Below are positions 1-9,844 of a stretch of DNA of 64,000 nucleotides, piece by piece (position 1 is the first letter of the stretch; the number at the start of each line of letters is the position of its first letter). This stretch comes from Paraburkholderia metrosideri. GTDB lineage: Bacteria; Pseudomonadota; Gammaproteobacteria; Burkholderiales; Burkholderiaceae. Under the pieces are notes generated by a model that was not told where the DNA came from, did not search any database, and saw nothing but the letters and a program-made list of their open reading frames with translations. The position numbers and the translations under genes were made by a program. The DNA lies in the NCBI RefSeq assembly GCF_904848625.1, contig NZ_CAJHCP010000004.1, positions 434,001 to 498,000 on the forward strand, written 5' to 3'.

Positions 1-135
1 CCAGTTGCCTGCGACTTGATGAGTCCAAGCAGGCAAACTTTTCGAAGCCCCCCTTTCCACCACATCTATTCGCTTGACTCTCACGATCAGGCGGTCCGCT
101 TATCCTCTTGAGAAGTCTATTCGTAGGAATGCAAA

Positions 136-1911
136 ATGACGAGCCCACTAAAGATTTTCCGGAAATTTCTGCTTCAAAGGGAGCCAAACAGAAAGACTTT
201 CCAGTTTGACTTATCAAAAGCCTTTACCGCTCTGCTGATCGTCGCCCTAGGCAGCATTGTCGCCGCTTGCGGTGGTAATGACGACATCAATAACAGCAGT
301 GCCCCGACGAACGCATTTGCGGTCACCAAGCCGATTCTGGGATGCGCCGATCTTGCTAAAGCAAACTTCTCGAATATCGACGGAGCGCCTGCCTCCATTA
401 CCAGTGCAGCGGTCGTCGGTGACGGAGATACTTCGTACTGCGACGTCAAAGGAACGGTCACTTCGACCACCACTTTCGAAGTTCGTCTTCCCATGCAGAC
501 CTATACGCAACGGTTCCTGATGGTCGGATGTGGCGGCTACTGTGGATTCATCTCCGCGCCGACTGGCATAGCCAGCCAAAGCGCGGGCTGTGTTCCGCTC
601 AATTCGAATCAGATGGTGACCGCTGCGACAGACCTCGGCCACCAGGCACCGCTGTCGAGTGGTACGTGGGCGAACGGGAATCCTTCAGCCGTCGTTGACT
701 TTGCCTACTCGTCGATGCACAAGACAACGCTCGTGACCAAGGCACTCGTCACTGCCTTCTACGGAAGGGCGCCAACCAAGTCGTACTACCAGGGGTGTTC
801 GGATGGCGGCCGGGAAGGCTTGCAGGAAGCGCAACGTTATCCCGCAGACTTTGACGGGATCGTGGTTGGCTCTCCGGTGATCGACGAAGTTCCCACGAAT
901 TCGTTCTATCACGGCTGGAACGTCCATGTGAACTCGGACGCGAACCAGCAAGCGATCCTCACGGCAGACAAGATGCCGACACTTGTGAGCTTCGTTCAGT
1001 CGTCGTGTGCCGACAAAGGTGGCCTCATTCAAGACCCACGGGCGTGTAAGCCGGATCTGACAAAAATCCAATGTCCGAACGGAACGAACACTGCGCAGTG
1101 TCTGACTGCGGCTCAGATCAGCGTCGTGCAGCAAATCTGGAACGGCCCCATCGACGAGAACGGCAATCACCTTACCGCAGGTGACATGCCGATCGGCGGC
1201 GAAGCGAACTGGATCGGGACGATGGTTCCGAAGACCCTCGGTGCACCGATGACCCCGGCTAACGTTGGCGACGCGGTCTGGTCGAGCGACTTTCCCAACT
1301 ACATGGCGCAACTCGGAACTCCGACTGGAATCACCTACGCCAACCTACAGTTCACCATGGCGAGCTTCAGCCAGATGATGAAGTACGGTGCTGTCTTTGA
1401 CGCGACCAACACCGACCTGAGCGCGTTCTCGGCACGTGGCGGCAAGCTGCTCGTTTGGCACGGTTGGTCCGACACGGGCGCATCACCGTATATGTCGCTG
1501 AACTACTACTCGGGAGTAAAGAGCACGATGGGCGCGGATGCGCAATCCAAGTTCATGATGTTGTACATGATCCCGGGCGTCTATCACTGCAACAGCGGTC
1601 CGAACGTCACAACCGACGACTTCTTGACGCCGATGATGAACTGGGTCGAAAACGGCACTGCGCCTGGCCAGGTCATCGTCAATTTTGCAACCAGTTCGAC
1701 GGACACTACTGTAGTGAAGAGCCGTCCGGTATTCCCCTATCCGGCGACCGTTGCTTATAACGGCGGGGATCTAAACGCAGCGTCGTCGTACGCCAAGGCG
1801 GATATTCCTGCCGGCGTCAGCGACACGTTCCAATGGCTTGGTCTGTCTTCCTACAAGGCGGGCGCCAACCAGTCGTGCACGGTCACTAACGGAAACGTGA
1901 GCTGCATGTGA
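136..1911 (+). CDS. Tannase/feruloyl esterase family lipoprotein
   Basis: 591-aa alpha/beta hydrolase of the tannase/feruloyl esterase family, which splits ester bonds of gallate or hydroxycinnamate conjugates. The nucleophile region is GCSDGG at about residues 220-225 (Cys221-Ser222), and the C-terminal YHCNSGP supplies the catalytic His and its partner Cys, the CS-D-HC arrangement of the family. WHGWSDTG probably holds the Asp. The N-terminus has a hydrophobic stretch and a lipobox IVAAC (Cys45), so it is probably an outer-membrane or periplasmic lipoprotein. Length is typical. It stands alone upstream of an IclR regulator on the opposite strand. The natural substrate cannot be read from the sequence. 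Confidence 0.85.
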   Translation: MTSPLKIFRKFLLQREPNRKTFQFDLSKAFTALLIVALGSIVAACGGNDDINNSSAPTNAFAVTKPILGCADLAKANFSNIDGAPASITSAAVVGDGDTSYCDVKGTVTSTTTFEVRLPMQTYTQRFLMVGCGGYCGFISAPTGIASQSAGCVPLNSNQMVTAATDLGHQAPLSSGTWANGNPSAVVDFAYSSMHKTTLVTKALVTAFYGRAPTKSYYQGCSDGGREGLQEAQRYPADFDGIVVGSPVIDEVPTNSFYHGWNVHVNSDANQQAILTADKMPTLVSFVQSSCADKGGLIQDPRACKPDLTKIQCPNGTNTAQCLTAAQISVVQQIWNGPIDENGNHLTAGDMPIGGEANWIGTMVPKTLGAPMTPANVGDAVWSSDFPNYMAQLGTPTGITYANLQFTMASFSQMMKYGAVFDATNTDLSAFSARGGKLLVWHGWSDTGASPYMSLNYYSGVKSTMGADAQSKFMMLYMIPGVYHCNSGPNVTTDDFLTPMMNWVENGTAPGQVIVNFATSSTDTTVVKSRPVFPYPATVAYNGGDLNAASSYAKADIPAGVSDTFQWLGLSSYKAGANQSCTVTNGNVSCM

Positions 1912-1918
1912 CGTAAAA

Positions 1919-1952
1919 AGCGCGAGCGTCTGCTGCATGAGGCGCTCGCTGA
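1919..1952 (+). terminator. Weak terminator-like hairpin after the tannase gene
   Basis: GCGAGCG and CGCTCGC can pair around a loop of about 14 nt just after the stop codon. There is no T-run, so this may be only an mRNA-stabilising hairpin. Confidence 0.3.
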
Positions 1953-2055
1953 CATTTCGCCGGACCCCTAATCAAACATTTTCGAGATCACGCGCGGGCA
2001 GATGCAGCCTTTCGCACGGTGGGAATGCCCCCATAGGCCGCGTCGTGCGCCGGAT

Positions 2056-2826
2056 CTAGAGCACGTTGAGCATCGCCAACGCGGTATCCTGAAGGGGCTG
2101 CAACACGCGGGCTAACGCGCTTTCAGTTTCTTCCTTGCCCATCGGCATATTCGTGCTGAGCGCCGCGACGACCTCGCCGTGCCGGCTTTTCAACGGCACC
2201 GCGACGCCGCGCACGCCGATCTGTAGCTGCTGCTCGATTACAGCAAAACCATCCGCACGTGCTTGGCGGATTGCTTCCATCAAGCGGGTCTTGTGAGTCA
2301 GTGTGTGCGGCGTGAAGGGACGCAGTTGGGTACTGTCCAGCCACTCGCGCAACGAATCGATGTCGGACCGGTAGGCGAGCAATATGACGCCGGGCGATGC
2401 AAGCGGCGCCGGCACCCGCGCGCCGAGCACGAACCCTGTCGTCATCACGCGCGAGACCCCGTTGCGAGCAATGAACACCAGTTCCCATCCGTCAAGCACG
2501 CTGACATAAACCGATTCATTGATCGCCGCGCTCAACTGCTGCAGATAGGGTTGAACCAGCTTTGGCAGACGCGCGGAGTCGAAGTAAGACCAACCTACCC
2601 GCAAGACGCGCGGTGTGAGGCCAAACTGCTTGCCATCGCCCTGCACGTAACCGAGGTGCTCCAGCGTCAGAAGATAGCGGCGTGCCGCCGTTCGTGTCAT
2701 GCCGGTGCGCTCCGCCGCCTCGCTCGGCGTCATGCGGGCATGTTCGCTATCGAACGACTCGAGAATCAGCAGCCCTTTTTCCAGTCCGGCGATCCAGTCA
2801 CGCTTGTCCAACGGCGGTCGTGTCAT
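2056..2826 (-). CDS. IclR-family transcriptional regulator
   Basis: 256-aa regulator. The N-terminal winged helix-turn-helix (about residues 10-75) includes the run TPSEAAERTGMTRTAARRYL. The C-terminal IclR effector domain ends with the usual GVAVPL and VAALS segments. PcaR/PobR-type members with this N-terminal style control aromatic acid catabolism. Neighbours are an esterase gene and a periplasmic binding protein gene, so control of aromatic-ester uptake or breakdown is a reasonable inference, but the effector is unknown. Confidence 0.9.
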   Translation of the reverse strand: MTRPPLDKRDWIAGLEKGLLILESFDSEHARMTPSEAAERTGMTRTAARRYLLTLEHLGYVQGDGKQFGLTPRVLRVGWSYFDSARLPKLVQPYLQQLSAAINESVYVSVLDGWELVFIARNGVSRVMTTGFVLGARVPAPLASPGVILLAYRSDIDSLREWLDSTQLRPFTPHTLTHKTRLMEAIRQARADGFAVIEQQLQIGVRGVAVPLKSRHGEVVAALSTNMPMGKEETESALARVLQPLQDTALAMLNVL

Positions 2827-2999
2827 GGCGAAAACTCTCGATTCGCGCGCTTATCGTAAAGTCATGCGCGATTATCGCTCGAAGGACCCGCATTGTCTTT
2901 GGGAGTTCTGCTGCCTCGCCCATCAGCTTCGTTTGTAGAAGCGCGAAAATTTGACGCTACCGCTCTAAACCTGAGCATGTTTATCCGACGCGTCAGCGC

Positions 3000-4214
3000 T
3001 CATTTCCACAGCGAGCAGCGCGTCTGGGCTTTCTGCGTGAACGCCTGCTCGCCCGGAATCGTCGCGGTGATCTTGTAGTAATCCCACGGCTCTTTCGACT
3101 CGGCTGGCGTCTTCACCTGCATCAGGTACATATCGTGGATCATGCTGCCGTCCTGGCGGATGTACCCTTTCGCATAGACGTCATCGATCCTGGCAGTGTG
3201 CAATTGCGCCATGATCCTGTCTGGATCTGTCGTGCCGGCAGCCTTCACCGCATTGAGGTAGGTGGTCACAGCAGAGTAGTCGGCGGCCTGCAGACTGGAC
3301 GGCATTTTCTTCATCCTCTCGTAGTAGCGATGCGCCCACGCGCGCGTGGCGGTGTCCTTATTCCAGTACCAGCTATCCGTTAGTACAAGACCCTGCGCCG
3401 TCTCCAGTCCAAGGCTGTTGATATCGCCAATGAAGACCAGCAGCGCGGCAATTTTCATGGTTCCGGTCAGGCCGAAGTCTCTGGCCGCCTTGATCGAATT
3501 GACGGTATCTCCACCCGCATTCGCGAGACCAAGTACCTGCGCTTTCGACGATTGAGCCCGCAACAGGAACGACGAAAAATCAGACGCTGATAAGGGGTGA
3601 CGCACTGAGCCGAGCACCCGCCCGCCGTTCGCGTTGACCACTTGCGACGTCGTCGCTTCAAGTGCCTTGCCGAATGCGTAATCGGCGGTCAGGAAGTACC
3701 AGGTCTTGCCACCCTGCTTCGTCACCGCTGATCCCGTGCCATTGGCGAGCGCGGTCGTGTCGTACGCGTAGTGCACCGTGTACGGCGTGCACTGTTCGTT
3801 CGTCAACGCGTCGACTCCCGCGCCCACGTTGAAATACACCAGATGTTTTTCGCGAGCGACCTGGTTCATTGCCAGACCAGTCGCCGAGTTCGTGCCGCCA
3901 ACCAGCATGTTCAGTCCGTTGCGATCGGACCATTCACGCGCTCGGGACGCTGCGATGTCTGCCTCATTCTTATGATCGGCGTAGAGCAGCTTGATAAGCT
4001 TGCCGTTTACTTTGCCGCCGAAATCAGCAATCGCCATGCGTATGGCCTCAAGGCCACCGGGACCATCGTTGTCTGCGTAAAGCCCCGAAAAGTCGGTGAT
4101 GAAACCGATGCTAACGACGTCGTCAGAGGTTTGTGCCGATGCAGTCGAACCCGCGGCAGCAGAGCTCACAGCGATGCAAAGCACAAGGATGCGGGCGAGG
4201 CTCGTCTTTACCAT
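3000..4214 (-). CDS. ABC transporter substrate-binding protein (Leu/Ile/Val type)
   Basis: 404-aa type I periplasmic binding protein (Peripla_BP_6 family). A signal peptide ends near ASAQ and is followed by VVSIGFITDFSGLYAD, the usual start of the mature fold. The ATG at 4214 is chosen over upstream in-frame codons because AGGAGGAG lies just before it. No permease or ATPase gene is nearby, so it is an orphan binding protein. The family binds amino acids, short amides or aromatic acids. Its position beside an IclR gene and a tannase-like gene hints at an aromatic acid ligand. Confidence 0.88.
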   Translation of the reverse strand: MVKTSLARILVLCIAVSSAAAGSTASAQTSDDVVSIGFITDFSGLYADNDGPGGLEAIRMAIADFGGKVNGKLIKLLYADHKNEADIAASRAREWSDRNGLNMLVGGTNSATGLAMNQVAREKHLVYFNVGAGVDALTNEQCTPYTVHYAYDTTALANGTGSAVTKQGGKTWYFLTADYAFGKALEATTSQVVNANGGRVLGSVRHPLSASDFSSFLLRAQSSKAQVLGLANAGGDTVNSIKAARDFGLTGTMKIAALLVFIGDINSLGLETAQGLVLTDSWYWNKDTATRAWAHRYYERMKKMPSSLQAADYSAVTTYLNAVKAAGTTDPDRIMAQLHTARIDDVYAKGYIRQDGSMIHDMYLMQVKTPAESKEPWDYYKITATIPGEQAFTQKAQTRCSLWK

Positions 4215-4576
4215 GTCTCCTCCTGCGCCCGTTTTCTGCGCGAGCTTTTTTTGTTGACCGACCGTGGTGGAACAAAATACGGCCATGCCTTGCAGGCATG
4301 CCGGCAAGCCTAAAAAGTCGTTCTCACCAGAGGCGCTAACGGCTAAATTCCACGTTAAGGAAGAACCGAGCGCCGGTCTTCGATGTTTGATTCTGGCTTT
4401 CTCTTATTCATTCTACTTATTTGCGTTGGGTCCGAGAATGGAGAAGCCCGTTGCTAGCATCAATGGCGCAATGACCATACCGGCGTGACGCCTTCCCGGA
4501 AGGCACGGAGCATCACCAAAGCGACTTCGAAGTCGTACCCCTCTGCCACGTTAAAACAGGATTCGGAGAAAACAAC
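4215..4576. other. Intergenic region with a small perfect hairpin
   Basis: No convincing gene. It holds a perfect 7-bp hairpin CATGCCT-TGC-AGGCATG at 4284-4300, just upstream of the binding-protein gene. A similar CATGCC hairpin recurs near 17432. Confidence 0.5.
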
Positions 4577-4978
4577 ATGTCATCTGCGCAAACTTCTGAT
4601 GGACGTTCGGTCAAGATCCCGGGCCCAGATCATCCCATTGCCATTGAGGCAACCGCCGGACGCGTGATAGTGACCGTTGCCGGAGAAACCATTGCTGACT
4701 CCCGCAATGCTCTCACGTTGATCGAAGCGAACTACAACCCGGTCTACTACATCCCGCGTGGCGACGTGGACATGACAAAGCTGGCCGCGACAGATCATTC
4801 GACCTATTGCCCATACAAAGGCGACTGCTCGTATTTCTCCATCATCGCTGGCGGCGAGCGTTCTGTAAATGCGGTGTGGACCTATGAATCGCCTTTTCCC
4901 GCTGTGCAGCAGATCGAAAACTATCTCGCGTTCTATACCGAGCGAGTCGACTCGATCGGCGTAACCAGTGGCGCGTAA
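4577..4978 (+). CDS. DUF427 domain protein
   Basis: 133-aa protein of the DUF427 family. The core VYYIPRGDVDM, STYCPYKGDCSY and the conserved AVWTYESPFP segment are all visible. A Shine-Dalgarno GGAG lies about 10 nt before the ATG. The family is small, soluble and of unknown biochemical function. It overlaps the next MFS gene by one base (TAATG), so the two are almost certainly translated together. Confidence 0.85.
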   Translation: MSSAQTSDGRSVKIPGPDHPIAIEATAGRVIVTVAGETIADSRNALTLIEANYNPVYYIPRGDVDMTKLAATDHSTYCPYKGDCSYFSIIAGGERSVNAVWTYESPFPAVQQIENYLAFYTERVDSIGVTSGA

Positions 4979-6246
4979 TGTTCAAGCGAACTGTCCGTGA
5001 GTACCGCGTCGCCGCCAGCACTCTGAATGCAGCGCCAGGATCGGTCGCGCAGCGTAAGCCAGCCTACTTCTGGACTGCAACCGCAATCAGTGTGCATACC
5101 TTATGGACCAGCGCGGCGCCGGCCATGTTTTACCCGATATACGCAAGGCAATTTGGCCTGAGCGCCCCGACGGTTGCCGGCATATTCGCGGTCTATCCCG
5201 TCGTGGTAGTCATTGCATTGTTGCTTCTGGCTGACCTTCCCGAATGGGTAGGTAGAAGGACCACGATGTTAATCGGACTCGTCTGCTCGATCACTGGAGT
5301 CGCACTTTTCGCTGTGGCCGACGGTCCCTCACAACTTTTCGTGGGACGTGCTTTCATGGGTGCTGGGGTCGGCTTGTCAGCCGGGCCAGCATCGGCTGCG
5401 CTCGTGGATTTCTCCGCCATCTCTCGCCGCCACATTGCAAGCGCGTCCAACACTGCCGCGCAGGCAGTCGGGCTCGCGCTCGCCACACTGACGGGAGGCG
5501 CGCTGATCCAGTACGCTCCGCTGCCGCTACGTACGAATTACGTCACGCTGCTCGCCTTTCTGGTCGTCGTCTTCGCGTTCACCTTGCGCTTGCCGTCAGA
5601 TGCGCCAGAGGCGAAGCCGTCGCGTTGGCGGATCCGCATCATCGGAGTACCGAAACCAATCCGACGCGTATTCTGGCCGTCTGCTGTAGCGTGCGTTTCG
5701 GCTTTCATGCTGGGTTCGGTTTTTCTGTCGGCAGGTGCACAGATTGCCCATGACCTCGTTAGTTCGAGCAACGCGCTCGTGAACGGATCGATCATCGCCC
5801 TTTTCGCGGCGGTCTGGGGACTGGCGAGCATCGCGCTCCAACGGATGCCGTTCCGTGGCACCGTACTGATAGGTGGAGTCTGCGCTGTAATTTCAATGAC
5901 GCTTCTCGTTCGCGCGGGCACTGACCATTCACTCTCGCTGTTTCTGCTCTCAACGGCAATCGGCGGGGCAAGCTACGGTCTTCTTTTTCTCGGCGGGCTC
6001 GGAAGTCTCAACGCCGGCACGCCCGACATCAGCCGTGGCCTCGCTCTCTCATCCCTATACTTCTGTTGCTATTTTATGCAGGCGCTCACTGCATTCGTGT
6101 TGGGACTCGCCATTACCCGGTTTGGCATTTACCACGCTCTCCAACTGGTGTGCACGCTCATTGCCCTGCTCTCGGTTGTATCGGTGGCGTCCTTCTGGTG
6201 GCCGTTGATAATCAATCGGCCGACCGCCGCTACGCCGCCAACCTGA
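4978..6246 (+). CDS. MFS transporter
   Basis: 422-aa major facilitator superfamily protein with about 12 hydrophobic segments. After TM2 there is a loop GRRTTMLIG like the MFS motif A. It begins inside the stop codon of the DUF427 gene, so both belong to one transcription unit. Substrate unknown; the N-domain resembles drug/metabolite efflux members. It converges with the large regulator gene downstream, with 33 bp between the ends. Confidence 0.85.
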   Translation: MFKRTVREYRVAASTLNAAPGSVAQRKPAYFWTATAISVHTLWTSAAPAMFYPIYARQFGLSAPTVAGIFAVYPVVVVIALLLLADLPEWVGRRTTMLIGLVCSITGVALFAVADGPSQLFVGRAFMGAGVGLSAGPASAALVDFSAISRRHIASASNTAAQAVGLALATLTGGALIQYAPLPLRTNYVTLLAFLVVVFAFTLRLPSDAPEAKPSRWRIRIIGVPKPIRRVFWPSAVACVSAFMLGSVFLSAGAQIAHDLVSSSNALVNGSIIALFAAVWGLASIALQRMPFRGTVLIGGVCAVISMTLLVRAGTDHSLSLFLLSTAIGGASYGLLFLGGLGSLNAGTPDISRGLALSSLYFCCYFMQALTAFVLGLAITRFGIYHALQLVCTLIALLSVVSVASFWWPLIINRPTAATPPT

Positions 6247-6279
6247 CACCTTGCCGCAGCACCTCGCCGCGCACGTTAT

Positions 6280-9195
6280 CTAAAGAAGCGGATTTCTCGA
6301 TTCAGTGCCTAAATGCTGCACCTTTAAATCAGGTGCGTCATTGGTATTCGCTGACAGTAGCGCTCGTGCCGCCTGCATGTCGGCGATATCATTTCCTTCG
6401 ACCATTTCGATCATGACGGGATAGATCGTGTTGAACGCGGAGTCCTGATTCCCTTTCACGTGCTCCAGCTTTGCGAGGCTAACCGCGCAACGCAATTTCA
6501 ACGAAAAGAGCCCATAGTGCTCGGCACTCTCCATCGCGCGCACCAGCAATTGCTCCGCCTCGAGCAACCCAGGTTTCTTGCGATCCGACAGCAGAACCTC
6601 CGCCTTTGCCTTCAGCAGCTCCGGCAGCGAGCACTTGTCCCTCGTGCGAAGCGCGCGGTTCAACGATTCCTCGATAACGTCGGTGGCCTGCTCGATTTTT
6701 CCGTGCTTCGTCAACGCATCGACCATCGCTGTGACGAACGGCGTGAGCGATAGATAAAAGCGTTTGGAACCGATGTTTTCCATCGCCGGATAGATCAACT
6801 GGGCAAACGCTGACGTGTTTCCGGCACGCATTTCCATCAGGCCTTGCCACATCTGCGCACGCGCACGCCATGTGGAAATGCTGTGACGCCGGGTTTCAGC
6901 AGCGAGTGCGGCGACCGCCTCTTCGAGCGCACGGTCGTCCCCGCATAGAAGCGCGATCGTACACACTGCCTCGCTGAGCGCGTAACAGATGGAGACCGGG
7001 TGATCGAATTCCCGTGCCGACTCAAGTGATTGCTGAGCCATGACTCGCGCCTGATCGGGCTTTCCTCCAAGCCACAGCGCCAGAGCTAGCGAAGCACACG
7101 ACAGCATTTTTTCGTCATAGAGAAACCGCATTCGCTGGGAGCGTGTCAGCGGCGTTTGATCGATTGCGGCTATCCTCAGCTGGTCGATAGCTCCACTCAC
7201 ATCGCCGGCAAATAGCCGGGACATTCCGGTCAGCCGATGCGCTGCAAGATGATCGCAGGGCCACGGAGATAACGAAGCGGCCTGGCGGAATCTTTCCGAC
7301 AGCGCAATCGCACTCTCGAACTCTCCATTCAGGTAATGGCACATCCAGCGTCCCCACATACCCAGGAGTTCGAAGTCCAGATTGCCGATGTCTCCGGCTA
7401 TGTCGATCGTCGACTGGAACGCATCGCCCGTATGAGCCGCGACGGTATGACACAGCAAACTCATTCCCCGAGCAGCGTAAAGCTTCATATGCCGCTCGTC
7501 GACCTCGGCGTCCTGCGTTGATAACCAGGCCAACGCCTCGTCTACTCTGGCTTGACATTCCTTGAGCAGGGCGAGATGCATCAGGAACGGAATGCTCGAA
7601 ACCGTTAGCTGCACCGCTAGCGGCATAGCCCCATCAGGTCCGAAACACCACATCATGGCCGAGCGAAGATCATCCAGATGTTGACCATAGACATTCCTCC
7701 AATCGACATCTTCACCAGAAGACGCACGATGCCCGCCTGCCTCGAATATCTCCAGGCAGTAGCGCGCGTGACGACTCGACCATTCGCGTAGCGTGCCGCC
7801 TTCGTGAAGCTTCTCTTTCGCGTAAGCGCGCGTCGACTCGAGAAGCCGATATCGTACGTTGCCTGCGCTTGAGGTGACCGACACGAGCGACTTATCGACG
7901 AGCTCGATGATCGCAGCAATGACAAGGTCTGACGGGATATCCGGACAACTGACCATCAGTTGAGCGGACTCCATCGTAAACGTGCCGGCGAACAGGCTTA
8001 AACGGTTCAATACAGTTTGCTGAAGGTCCGATAGAAGGCTGTAACTCCAGTCGAGCGTAGCGCGCAAAGTCTGTTGCCTGGGAAGCGCCGTCCTCGCCCC
8101 GTGCGTGAGTATCTGGAATCTATTTTCCAGTCGATCCGCGACGCCCTGCAGTCCAAGCACGGGCACACACGCTGCCGCGAGTTCAAGCGCCAAAGGGATT
8201 CCATCAAGATGCCGACATATCCGGGATTCCAGTCTCAGTGCCGTGGCCGGATCCCAACTCAGACGAACATCAGCACCCGCGCGCTCCTCGAACAGTCGAA
8301 CAGCACCAAATTCCCGTGCGTCGCTGCGATCGTCTTCGGGCGGTATTTCCAGCGACGGCACGCGGTAAACCACCTCTCCCGGTACCCGCAAGGGTTCACG
8401 ACTCGTTGCCAGTACAGTTACGCGCGGCGCAATGCGCAGCAGTCTTTCAGCCATTCTTGCGGATGCATCAATCAGATGCTCGCAGTTGTCGAGCACCAGA
8501 AGCAGCCGCCGCGATAAGAGCGTCGGCGCCAGTCGATCGAGATTGGGCGTTCCATCGCCCGGGGGATAGCCCAGCGCAACGGCAATTGTGGTTGGCAGAT
8601 AGTCGGCGGACGTCGTTGCTGCAAGCTCGGCTATAAAAACGCCGTCATCAAAGCTCGATATCGATTGACGCGCGGCCTCGAGGGCGAGCCGGGTTTTGCC
8701 GACGCCGCCTGATCCGACGAGAGTAATCAATCGGTGGCGGGTCAAGATACCGCGTACCTCTTCGACAGCAATCTCGCGGCCGATCAGCGGGCATATATCG
8801 GCGGGAATCGTCACGCCCGGGAAGGCTGGCTCATCTGCCTGTACGTTTGCCGGCCCGTTTGCCTTCGCTCCATTTCCGGTCAGTTCCCCGGTGAATTGAT
8901 ATCCCCTGCCAGTAACTGTGCGGATCGCAGAGCGGTCCTCCCCGAGTGCCCTTCTGAGCGCAGACACCTGGCCCTCTACCGTGTTGTCTTCCACCACGCG
9001 ATTGTTCCAGACCGTCGCGATGATGTTGTCCTTGCTTAACACCGAGCCTCGAGACTGCACGAGGAACAGAAGAAGATCGAACGCTCGATCACCCACCTCG
9101 ACTCTGACTCCTTTGTGCAGTAGCTCCCTTCTGCGCGGCACGACCATCGTAGCGCCGAAAGCGAAGTCATCGTGAAGGAAAACGGACGCGTCCAT
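6280..9195 (-). CDS. Winged-helix / ATPase / TPR transcriptional regulator
   Basis: 971-aa one-component regulator. Residues about 1-105 form an OmpR-type winged helix (VEVGDRAFDLLLFL ... SALRRALGED ... VTGRGYQFTGE). Residues about 130-460 form a STAND/NB-ARC-like ATPase with Walker A GSGGVGKT and Walker B-like LLLVLDNCEH. The rest is a helical TPR-like array. Such proteins sense ligands through the C-terminal repeats and use ATP as a switch. No phosphoacceptor domain is present. Target genes are unknown; the convergent MFS gene and the OYE gene beyond the 649-bp upstream gap are candidates. Confidence 0.87.
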   Translation of the reverse strand: MDASVFLHDDFAFGATMVVPRRRELLHKGVRVEVGDRAFDLLLFLVQSRGSVLSKDNIIATVWNNRVVEDNTVEGQVSALRRALGEDRSAIRTVTGRGYQFTGELTGNGAKANGPANVQADEPAFPGVTIPADICPLIGREIAVEEVRGILTRHRLITLVGSGGVGKTRLALEAARQSISSFDDGVFIAELAATTSADYLPTTIAVALGYPPGDGTPNLDRLAPTLLSRRLLLVLDNCEHLIDASARMAERLLRIAPRVTVLATSREPLRVPGEVVYRVPSLEIPPEDDRSDAREFGAVRLFEERAGADVRLSWDPATALRLESRICRHLDGIPLALELAAACVPVLGLQGVADRLENRFQILTHGARTALPRQQTLRATLDWSYSLLSDLQQTVLNRLSLFAGTFTMESAQLMVSCPDIPSDLVIAAIIELVDKSLVSVTSSAGNVRYRLLESTRAYAKEKLHEGGTLREWSSRHARYCLEIFEAGGHRASSGEDVDWRNVYGQHLDDLRSAMMWCFGPDGAMPLAVQLTVSSIPFLMHLALLKECQARVDEALAWLSTQDAEVDERHMKLYAARGMSLLCHTVAAHTGDAFQSTIDIAGDIGNLDFELLGMWGRWMCHYLNGEFESAIALSERFRQAASLSPWPCDHLAAHRLTGMSRLFAGDVSGAIDQLRIAAIDQTPLTRSQRMRFLYDEKMLSCASLALALWLGGKPDQARVMAQQSLESAREFDHPVSICYALSEAVCTIALLCGDDRALEEAVAALAAETRRHSISTWRARAQMWQGLMEMRAGNTSAFAQLIYPAMENIGSKRFYLSLTPFVTAMVDALTKHGKIEQATDVIEESLNRALRTRDKCSLPELLKAKAEVLLSDRKKPGLLEAEQLLVRAMESAEHYGLFSLKLRCAVSLAKLEHVKGNQDSAFNTIYPVMIEMVEGNDIADMQAARALLSANTNDAPDLKVQHLGTESRNPLL

Positions 9196-9844
9196 TGAGG
9201 GACCCTCGCAAATGGCGTAGTCATTCGAACTATGGAATGCGCCTTACGGCGCGGTGATGTTTGCCAGTAACTGAATACTTTGCCGCGCCCCCGAGTCGTA
9301 TCTGCCGCTCGATCCTGCGAATCTCTCAGTCGCAAACCGGATCGGGTCGCGCTACACACGACGAACGGAAGAACACCAACTCACGCTCCCTGCGTCACCA
9401 GACGCATCGACCTTCTACCGATCCTTAAATGACGAACGGCTGTTCACTTTCGTTTTTTTTACAACCGCCGTAATCAGTCCACGAGCCAATCGGGGCCGTC
9501 AAAACGGCAGAATCCCCAAGCCGGCAACCGACAGATTTCACTTTGTAAGGCTATCCGGCCCACTGCTCCGCTCGGTCGCAGTCCAGATCAGAACTCTTCA
9601 GCTTTCGTACAAAACTGCGCGTGGCCGGCGGTTTAGATTGGTTGTGGTCACTCACTGCAGCGACGGCCGTCGCCACCCGTCAAAGTTCTTTCGGCATCTT
9701 CACCGATTGCAGTGTCACCGTCCATCCCGTTCTGGAATGAGCCCTATCCCAACTGAGGTCTATTTCGAATGTCCGGGAATGGCTAATGTCCTTCCGACGG
9801 CAAAAGACGACCGACAACCCTTCAACTGCCTGTAGAGGAACATC
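9196..9844. other. 649-bp divergent intergenic region
   Basis: No convincing ORF. It lies between the large regulator (minus) and the OYE gene (plus) and should hold both promoters. A run of eight T at about 9453-9460 and locally lower GC are the only notable features. The OYE ribosome-binding site GAGGAA lies immediately before 9845. Confidence 0.5.
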
